From Bacteroidota bacterium (GTDB taxonomy: Bacteria > Bacteroidota > Bacteroidia > Bacteroidales > JAADJA01): DNA of 18,733 nucleotides. This document shows positions 14,349 through 18,733 of the stretch, piece after piece. The stretch is from assembly GCA_024278155.1 (NCBI GenBank), contig JAJRTT010000244.1:1-18733 (forward strand), written 5' to 3'. Positions within the stretch are counted from its first letter, which is position 1; every line of letters begins with the position of its first letter. The notes under the pieces are model-generated. The model made no database searches. It had not been told where the DNA came from and saw only the letters and a list, made by a program, of their open reading frames with translations. The position numbers and the translations under genes are program-made.

Positions 14349-15221
14349 TCAAAACCGATAGCTAAGGTACATTCCCGGCCTCCCGAAAATTGTTGTGGGA
14401 AAAGCTGAAAAGGCCGAAACCTGCTTTTTCTTTTTATGCAAGTGGGGGACGAGCCAGCCAGTTGTGGCGCCCACCACAAAACCAGCGATCACATCCGTAT
14501 TAAAGTGCTTTCCCGATTTTACCCGAAGGTAGGCCGTGCTTGCCGGTACTGCTACGGCCACTGTCCACATGGCGACTTTTAGTCCGGTTTTCATATTTGG
14601 GTGATAATCGCTCAAGACTTTGGCAAAAAAGAACGAAAATGCCGCCGCATTGGAAGTGTGCCCGGAGAAGAAAGATGTCTTGCTGTCATGGCCTGTCCTT
14701 TCCTCCAATGGGACATCGGGGTTGTAAACGTACGGACGTGTACGGTTCGCAAGGTTTTTCACGCTTAGTGTAATTCCATAGTTTATCATTCCCACTTCAA
14801 TTCCCATAACCACTAGCGAGCCCAATTGCGAACGGGTATGTTTCGTGCTCAAAAAAAATGCGGGCAGGGCCATTGCACCAAGGGCAAGGTAATTACTGGC
14901 CGTGGCCATATCTGGGTTCCAATTATAGGTGGCTGGGCGGTCGAACGGGTTCACATTATTTTTGTCCAGCCCATAGATTTCTTCTATGGTGAAAGGGCCC
15001 GTAATATTCAATGCTTGCAACATAAACCCCGAGCTCATCAACCCGATACCGGCAACAAGGTAGGGGAGTTCTGTTTTAAAACCTTTCCGGTAGGGCCCGC
15101 CGTTTAAATGTTCGCCATTTTTACAAAAAGGGCAGTTTTCGCCATGGGGTTCTGCCTGGGAAGCAACAGGGACAGTGAATGTAAACGAAATAGACAGGAG
15201 CAACAGGAATCTATAAAACAT
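14349..15221 (-). CDS. PAP2-superfamily membrane phosphatase
   Basis: The 290-residue protein (numbered from ATG 15221; the longer frame needs TTG 15227) has a signal-like hydrophobic N-terminus and several membrane helices. The three acid-phosphatase motifs are present: K155-x6-R162-P163, F-S186-G187-H188, and R233-x5-H239-x3-D243. These residues carry out phosphate ester or pyrophosphate cleavage in PgpB/BacA-type undecaprenyl-pyrophosphate phosphatases and lipid phosphatases. Lying after a glycosyltransferase operon, recycling of undecaprenyl pyrophosphate or removal of phosphate from lipid A-like lipids is likely, but the substrate is inferred. An unusual C-P-F-C pair (residues 30-33) lies just after the signal sequence, and a C-terminal extension ends in Y-L-S-Y-R-F. 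Its own promoter lies in the 54-bp gap upstream. Confidence 0.9.
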   Translation of the reverse strand: MFYRFLLLLSISFTFTVPVASQAEPHGENCPFCKNGEHLNGGPYRKGFKTELPYLVAGIGLMSSGFMLQALNITGPFTIEEIYGLDKNNVNPFDRPATYNWNPDMATASNYLALGAMALPAFFLSTKHTRSQLGSLVVMGIEVGMINYGITLSVKNLANRTRPYVYNPDVPLEERTGHDSKTSFFSGHTSNAAAFSFFFAKVLSDYHPNMKTGLKVAMWTVAVAVPASTAYLRVKSGKHFNTDVIAGFVVGATTGWLVPHLHKKKKQVSAFSAFPTTIFGRPGMYLSYRF

Positions 15222-15240
15222 AAACAACGGATTAGGGATT

Positions 15241-15272
15241 CAAAATTAAGATATTAATCCCAATATGAACAA
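15241..15272 (-). promoter_or_regulatory. Promoter of the PAP2 phosphatase gene (TTG-N21-TAATTTTG)
   Basis: On the minus strand, TTG at 15272-15270 and TAATTTTG at 15248-15241 are 21 bp apart, within the Bacteroidota range, and place the transcript start about 13 nt before the ATG. The promoter lies between the glycosyltransferase stop codon and the PAP2 gene, so PAP2 need not depend on the operon. Confidence 0.6.
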
Positions 15273-15275
15273 CTC

Positions 15276-16295
15276 TTATGCAAGAACCTTGTTCACGTTT
15301 TCGGCGAACTTTTCCCAGGTATTGTTTTGGAGGAAAATATCAGATTTGTTCTTGGCGTTTTCATTGTCGCTTTTATCCAATTGCTTGTCGATTACACGGG
15401 CCAAGTCTTCAAAATCTTTAAATGTGTTTAAAATGCCTTCTTTTGCAAGGTCGGCAAAAGCACCAACATCGGGGCCGATAATATTGGCACCATAGCCAAT
15501 GGAATCCATTAGTACCCCCGAACTCAGTATGCTTGATCTTGAGTAGGTAAACAAAATGATCCTTGATTGCTTTATCAAATCCCTGAGCATATCGTCTTCA
15601 ATAAATTTATTTTGAATGAGGATATTTTGGTTTGCATATTTCGAAATCTGCCCGAAATGGTTTTCCGAAGTGGATTTCCCAACGATAAGGGTTTTGTATT
15701 TTTTCTCAAGATTGTTTGCATGCAAAAATTCCAAGAACTTGTCGATCCCTTTGTAAGGTGATATTGTTCCCCAAATGAGGATGTCGTAAAGAATCTCTTT
15801 TCTCCCGGCATTTCTCCGGTCTTTTACGGGATGTGGGAAATAATGGATTTTCTTTGCACTTCCCCGTACCATGTTTTCCCCATAGCTTATCCCCTCGCTT
15901 GAATGTGTGATGACACAACAGGCTTTCCTTATCATCTTCCTGAAAATCGCTTTTTTCAGAAACAGGTGCTCTTTTGTATGGGCAAGTTTGTTGTGCATTA
16001 GCCAGATTACTTTTATATTTAAAAGTTTCAAAATGGGGAAAAGGGAGAACAAGAACAGTGTTTGAATTGACCCTCCTTTGTTTTCGGGGAGTTTTTCTAT
16101 CCAATTAAAAAAAACATAATCGGTTTTCCCCAGGTATTTCAAAAGGTCAAATATCCCGGAACTTGAAGGTTTGTCTTTGTTCACAAAATCATAGTACCTG
16201 CCCAAAGACCTTATCAGGTCATCGATGTAGGGATTGTAAAGGCCAAGGTTTTCATCCCTTGAAGAAGTGGGGAATATGTAGATTTTCTTGCTCAT
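15276..16295 (-). CDS. GT-B fold glycosyltransferase (family 4-like)
   Basis: This 339-residue cytoplasmic or membrane-associated protein has the two-domain GT-B layout. The N-terminal half (1-165) contains W-L-M-H-N-K and V-I-T-H-S-S-E-G. The C-terminal Rossmann half begins with D-I-L-I-W-G-T-I-S-P-Y-K-G-I-D-K-F (around 171-187) and contains L-I-V-G-K-S and a donor-binding S-S-G-V-L-M-D-S-I-G-Y-G-A-N-I-I segment. The usual E-x7-E motif is not clearly present. It should transfer a sugar from a nucleotide donor during surface polysaccharide assembly; the sugar cannot be told. It is the third gene of the operon, 24 bp after the preceding glycosyltransferase gene. ATG 16295 begins directly with the first beta strand (K-K-I-Y-I-F-P-T-S-S). 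Confidence 0.88.
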   Translation of the reverse strand: MSKKIYIFPTSSRDENLGLYNPYIDDLIRSLGRYYDFVNKDKPSSSGIFDLLKYLGKTDYVFFNWIEKLPENKGGSIQTLFLFSLFPILKLLNIKVIWLMHNKLAHTKEHLFLKKAIFRKMIRKACCVITHSSEGISYGENMVRGSAKKIHYFPHPVKDRRNAGRKEILYDILIWGTISPYKGIDKFLEFLHANNLEKKYKTLIVGKSTSENHFGQISKYANQNILIQNKFIEDDMLRDLIKQSRIILFTYSRSSILSSGVLMDSIGYGANIIGPDVGAFADLAKEGILNTFKDFEDLARVIDKQLDKSDNENAKNKSDIFLQNNTWEKFAENVNKVLA

Positions 16296-16319
16296 ACAAA
16301 AGTGGATGTTAAATAACCG

Positions 16320-17105
16320 TTAAAAAAACAAAATCTGATTGACTGCATTTGAATGGCGGAAAAACCTGCTGGCAGGATTGATTTTCTTTATTGACGCATG
16401 AATATAATGAAGTGTGAGAAGGCATAGGTTGGCAATAATTGACAGCTCAATGATTTTTTCCCTGATCGAGTAATCTTCTTTGATGGCTTTGAACCTGAAC
16501 TCTTCGTTGGCCCCGCCCATACTGAACTTGCAGATTGGGAAATCCAATTGCAGAATGTCCTTTTCTTTCAACCCAACTAAAATTTCGCTGATAAAAGCAT
16601 AATCTGCGGACAATGGATAATTCAACGAATATCGCTTTTGCCCAACACACTTTGTGTTGAAAAACATGGCCTGGTGCTGGGTAATCATTCCCAACCAGTT
16701 CTTTGAATGATCTTTGGCCTTTCTGTAAAATTCCTGATCGTTTTCCGAAATATCAATCGAGTCCCCATAAACAAAACAGGGAGAACCATTCAGCTGAACC
16801 TTTTTTTTTGTTTTTTCAAGAACAGTACTGGATGCAAAGCTGTCACCACTGTTCATGAATATTAGATACTTTCCATTTGCCATTTCAATCCCTTTGTTCA
16901 TGGCATCGTAGATCCCATTGTCCTTTTCACTTACCCACTTTGAGGGATTGATCCTGGAAAGCCAATCTTTTGTCCCATCCTGCGAATCACCATCAACTAC
17001 GATCCATTCAAAATCGGTGCAGGTCTGGGAACCTATGCTGGCGGATGTATATTTCAGCTCATCGAGGTTGTTGTAACAGATGCTGATAATGGAAAAGAAT
17101 TTCAT
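16320..17105 (-). CDS. Family 2 glycosyltransferase (WcaE-like)
   Basis: The 261-residue GT-A enzyme begins M-K-F-F-S-I-I-S-I-C-Y-N-N at ATG 17105. Key motifs are V-D-G-D-S-Q-D-G-T (37-45, nucleotide binding), S-E-K-D-N-G-I-Y-D-A-M-N-K-G-I (59-73) and M-N-S-G-D (84-88), which stands in for the D-x-D metal site. The second and third are hallmarks of the WcaE-type colanic-acid transferases. The family adds sugars to lipid-linked repeat units on the cytoplasmic face. A longer frame up to 17318 exists, but would overlap the upstream gene by almost 200 bp and adds no recognisable sequence. The gene starts 17 bp after the stop of the upstream glycosyltransferase. A TATCTTTG octamer lies only 4 bp before the ATG. 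Confidence 0.9.
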   Translation of the reverse strand: MKFFSIISICYNNLDELKYTSASIGSQTCTDFEWIVVDGDSQDGTKDWLSRINPSKWVSEKDNGIYDAMNKGIEMANGKYLIFMNSGDSFASSTVLEKTKKKVQLNGSPCFVYGDSIDISENDQEFYRKAKDHSKNWLGMITQHQAMFFNTKCVGQKRYSLNYPLSADYAFISEILVGLKEKDILQLDFPICKFSMGGANEEFRFKAIKEDYSIREKIIELSIIANLCLLTLHYIHASIKKINPASRFFRHSNAVNQILFF

Positions 17106-17122
17106 TAAACAAAGATATGGTG

Positions 17123-18019
17123 TTATTTTTTTTGTCCTCGTTGACTGTTCTTTTTGAACAAAACAGAGGTTTTTTGCATTAGATAATTGCGGTGTTTTTT
17201 TCGCAGGAATATTCGCATATCTTTGTCGAACAGCCTTTTTTCCCTTGTGACCGCAGCATACAAATACCCTGTTAGGATACTTGCCCCGCCCAGGATATAA
17301 GGTTTTTCGGGCAACCAATAAATCGATTTCAGGAAAATGTAAAACAGGCTATACCCGTATCTATATTGAAACCGTCCCCACAAAAACCGCCCTTTTGAAA
17401 GGCCTGTCCGCCTCAGGCCCGTGCCCCTGTAATGGTATATCCTGAATTGGTTGAAACAGCGGGTTTCCCAGCCATTCATCTGGGCCGATAAAAGATCGGC
17501 CAAGTCCCAGCCCGGGATGGGTTTCCAGCCCTTGATATCTTCAAAACATTTTCTGCGGTACACTTTTGAGGCCCCCCACGGATGGTCCGATTGTGATTTT
17601 TCTTGCGTGGTCTTCGTGCCCTCAATGAGATATATCCCCCCACTTGCAATCCCCAGCCTTGGGTTTTTGATAAATTCGTTTAAAATATTCTCGAAATAGT
17701 TGGAATCTATGGTGATATCACAATCCAGTTTGACAAGAAACTCCCAGTCGGTACTCGAAATGGTGCCGAAGCCTTTTTTAACCACTTCCACCACACCTGT
17801 ACCGGGATAATAATAGCCGCGATCGGTTAGCGAAACAAGCTTGATCCAATCATGTTTTTCAACGTACGGCTTTATGATTTCTTCTGTCCTGTCCGTTGAG
17901 CCATCGTTCACAAGTATCCATTCCCGGGGCAGGACCGTTTGGTTGATAACGGACTTAATGGTTTCTTCAACAAATTTTTCTTCGTTTCTTACAGGTGAGA
18001 TTATGTTGTACTTTATCAT
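17123..18019 (-). CDS. Family 2 glycosyltransferase with C-terminal hydrophobic region
   Basis: This 298-residue enzyme starts M-I-K-Y-N-I-I-S-P-V-R-N-E-E, the classic family 2 opening. Nucleotide-sugar binding is shown by V-N-D-G-S-T (37-42) and K-L-D-C-D (97-101, the D-x-D-like site). The acceptor and base region is G-W-D-L-A-D-L-L-S-A-Q (170-180), followed by an R-x-Y-H-Y-R-G-T-G segment. Residues about 225-260 are hydrophobic and may attach it to the inner membrane; the tail is strongly basic. It is the first gene of a three-gene minus-strand operon and diverges from a sugar-transferase-like gene 337 bp away. Donor and acceptor are unknown; the context points to surface polysaccharide synthesis. 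Confidence 0.9.
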   Translation of the reverse strand: MIKYNIISPVRNEEKFVEETIKSVINQTVLPREWILVNDGSTDRTEEIIKPYVEKHDWIKLVSLTDRGYYYPGTGVVEVVKKGFGTISSTDWEFLVKLDCDITIDSNYFENILNEFIKNPRLGIASGGIYLIEGTKTTQEKSQSDHPWGASKVYRRKCFEDIKGWKPIPGWDLADLLSAQMNGWETRCFNQFRIYHYRGTGLRRTGLSKGRFLWGRFQYRYGYSLFYIFLKSIYWLPEKPYILGGASILTGYLYAAVTREKRLFDKDMRIFLRKKHRNYLMQKTSVLFKKNSQRGQKK

Positions 18020-18163
18020 AAATATTCGATATCTGCAATTAATTATAGTGTTGCTTAAAACACTTTTTATTGAACCTGTTTTTCTGTATATTGTTTAGTC
18101 AAGAATCGGCTAATTTATACTTTAATTATTTTAAAAAGGTTTCCAATGAATAATCACTGGTGG

Positions 18164-18171
18164 CAAAATTA
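18164..18171 (-). promoter_or_regulatory. Candidate -7 element for the glycosyltransferase operon (TAATTTTG)
   Basis: The octamer fits the consensus on the minus strand. No TTG is found at the -33 distance, and the palindrome 18181-18196 occupies that area. The leader to ATG 18019 would be about 140 nt. Confidence 0.35.
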
Positions 18172-18180
18172 ATCACTTAG

Positions 18181-18196
18181 CGGGACTAATGTCCCG
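18181..18196. promoter_or_regulatory. GC-rich palindrome CGGGAC-TAAT-GTCCCG
   Basis: This perfect 6-bp inverted repeat with a 4-nt centre stands out in very AT-rich sequence between the divergent polysaccharide genes. It is not followed by a T-run on the plus strand. It could be an operator or a leader hairpin. Confidence 0.45.
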
Positions 18197-18356
18197 AAAA
18201 TACAAAAAATTCCCATATTGGGATTCCTTCCATATATCTAAGTGGCTGAAATTCAGAAGATATATTCGTTAATACTGCGAAGGTATGGTTTTTGGAATTT
18301 TCATTTCGCCTTGAATAAGGTTTATACAAAGAGAAAAAAATAAAAACTATACCATT

Positions 18357-18733
18357 ATGATTAAGGAAAGAGAACAACACATCAATAACATATTTGGCGT
18401 TATCGATGTATTTTTGTCCGTTGGTGCCTTCGCCCTTGCATACCTTGTCCGTGATTTGTTTTTTGAACCGCCAATTCAATCTGCTGAGCAGTATATGATA
18501 ATAGGCTTATTGATTATTCCGACATGGTTCATTCTGTTGAAAAATTCAAACCTGACCGAAATACACAGGACGAAACGCTATTCCCAAATCATGGAATCTT
18601 ACCTCCGGGTTGTGGTAATGGGCCTGGGTGTCCTGTTCCTGTTTATCTTTTTGTTCAAGTTGAAGGAAATGAGCAGGATTGTTATACTGTCTTTTGGGGT
18701 AATTAATTTTATTTCACTAAGTACAATTCGGAT
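18357..18733 (+). CDS. Polyprenyl-phosphate sugar transferase-like membrane protein, N-terminal part
   Basis: ATG 18357 opens a frame that runs to the window end (125 complete codons) without a stop, so only the N-terminus is seen. It begins M-I-K-E-R-E-Q-H-I-N-N-I-F-G-V-I-D-V-F. Hydrophobic helices lie at about residues 13-30, 48-60, 86-104 and 108-125, with E-I-H-R-T-K-R-Y-S-Q-I between the second and third. This pattern, including V-I-D-V-F-L-S-V-G-A-F-A-L-A-Y and Y-x-R/K-x-R-Y after the second helix, matches the membrane region of exopolysaccharide polyprenyl glycosylphosphotransferases (WcaJ-type), which start repeat-unit synthesis by moving sugar-1-phosphate to undecaprenyl phosphate. 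The catalytic C-terminal domain lies outside the window, so the call rests on topology and context. It is divergent from the glycosyltransferase operon. Confidence 0.72.
   Translation, partial: MIKEREQHINNIFGVIDVFLSVGAFALAYLVRDLFFEPPIQSAEQYMIIGLLIIPTWFILLKNSNLTEIHRTKRYSQIMESYLRVVVMGLGVLFLFIFLFKLKEMSRIVILSFGVINFISLSTIR

Larger units (their letters stand above)
18020..18356. other. 337-bp divergent intergenic region of the polysaccharide locus
   Basis: No gene is visible. It holds a possible -7 element for the minus-strand glycosyltransferase operon (TAATTTTG at 18171-18164, leader about 140 nt). It also holds a GC-rich palindrome (18181-18196) and an AT-rich hairpin AGTGTT-AACACT at 18047-18064 followed on the plus strand by a T-run. 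A clear TAnnTTTG promoter for the plus-strand gene is not seen. Confidence 0.6.

Noticed and set aside
14223..14408. Small plus-strand frame of 61 residues with a hydrophobic stretch
   Set aside because: It runs into the antisense strand of the PAP2 gene, has no promoter and resembles nothing I know; probably chance.
17106..17318. 72-residue N-terminal extension of the WcaE-like glycosyltransferase
   Set aside because: It would overlap the upstream gene by almost 200 bp and lacks any glycosyltransferase features; the family start is at ATG 17105.

Overview
The window looks like chromosomal DNA of a Bacteroidota member, most likely a Bacteroidales/Marinilabiliales-type bacterium that meets both low-oxygen conditions and oxidative stress. 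The evidence is several Bacteroidota-type promoters with a TAnnTTTG -7 element, genes that mostly lack Shine-Dalgarno sites, a secreted multidomain protein ending in a type IX secretion (T9SS) sorting domain, and a rubrerythrin/high-molecular-weight-rubredoxin peroxide defence module. The genus cannot be fixed from the sequence alone.

Layout. Positions 1-180 hold the 3' end of an HD-domain hydrolase-like gene. Positions 287-2408 form a peroxide-defence island: a flavin reductase-rubredoxin fusion (Hrb-like) and a PerR-type regulator on the minus strand, and a divergent rubrerythrin. Two AT-rich palindromes, probable Per boxes, lie in the shared perR/rubrerythrin promoter region. A 51-bp tandem repeat array separates the first two genes. 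Positions 2409-2726 carry two tandem hairpin elements. Then come ftsE (2727-3398), an EamA/DMT transporter (3608-4561), a degenerate inverted repeat, and an exported S37-type serine peptidase (4854-6158). The peptidase converges on a large TPR-containing hybrid histidine kinase (8750-6174). A tRNA-Arg(TCT) with a textbook promoter follows at 8947-9020.

Positions 9176-11080 encode an ABC-F protein of about 634 codons, broken by a single in-frame TAA at the join between its first ATPase domain and the linker; the reading frame is otherwise intact. Positions 11237-14218 encode a secreted LTD / chitobiase-C-like / CotH-kinase / repeat / LTD / T9SS-CTD protein. On the minus strand, a three-gene glycosyltransferase operon (18019 down to 15276) is followed by a PAP2 phosphatase gene (15221-14349) with its own promoter. 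At the right edge, facing away from the glycosyltransferases, begins a polyprenyl-phosphate sugar-transferase-like membrane protein, cut by the window end. This right part therefore looks like the edge of an exopolysaccharide or capsule locus.

How genes work together. By family knowledge, Hrb could deliver NAD(P)H electrons through its rubredoxin domain to rubrerythrin, which reduces H2O2, with PerR repressing the set until iron-catalysed histidine oxidation inactivates it. The sugar transferase would load a sugar onto a lipid carrier, the glycosyltransferases would extend it, and the PAP2 enzyme could recycle the lipid carrier. I see no convincing new defence system. The best second-look items are the ABC-F nonsense codon, the cysteine-free PerR with its candidate operators, the two repeat/hairpin regions, and the secreted CotH-kinase protein.
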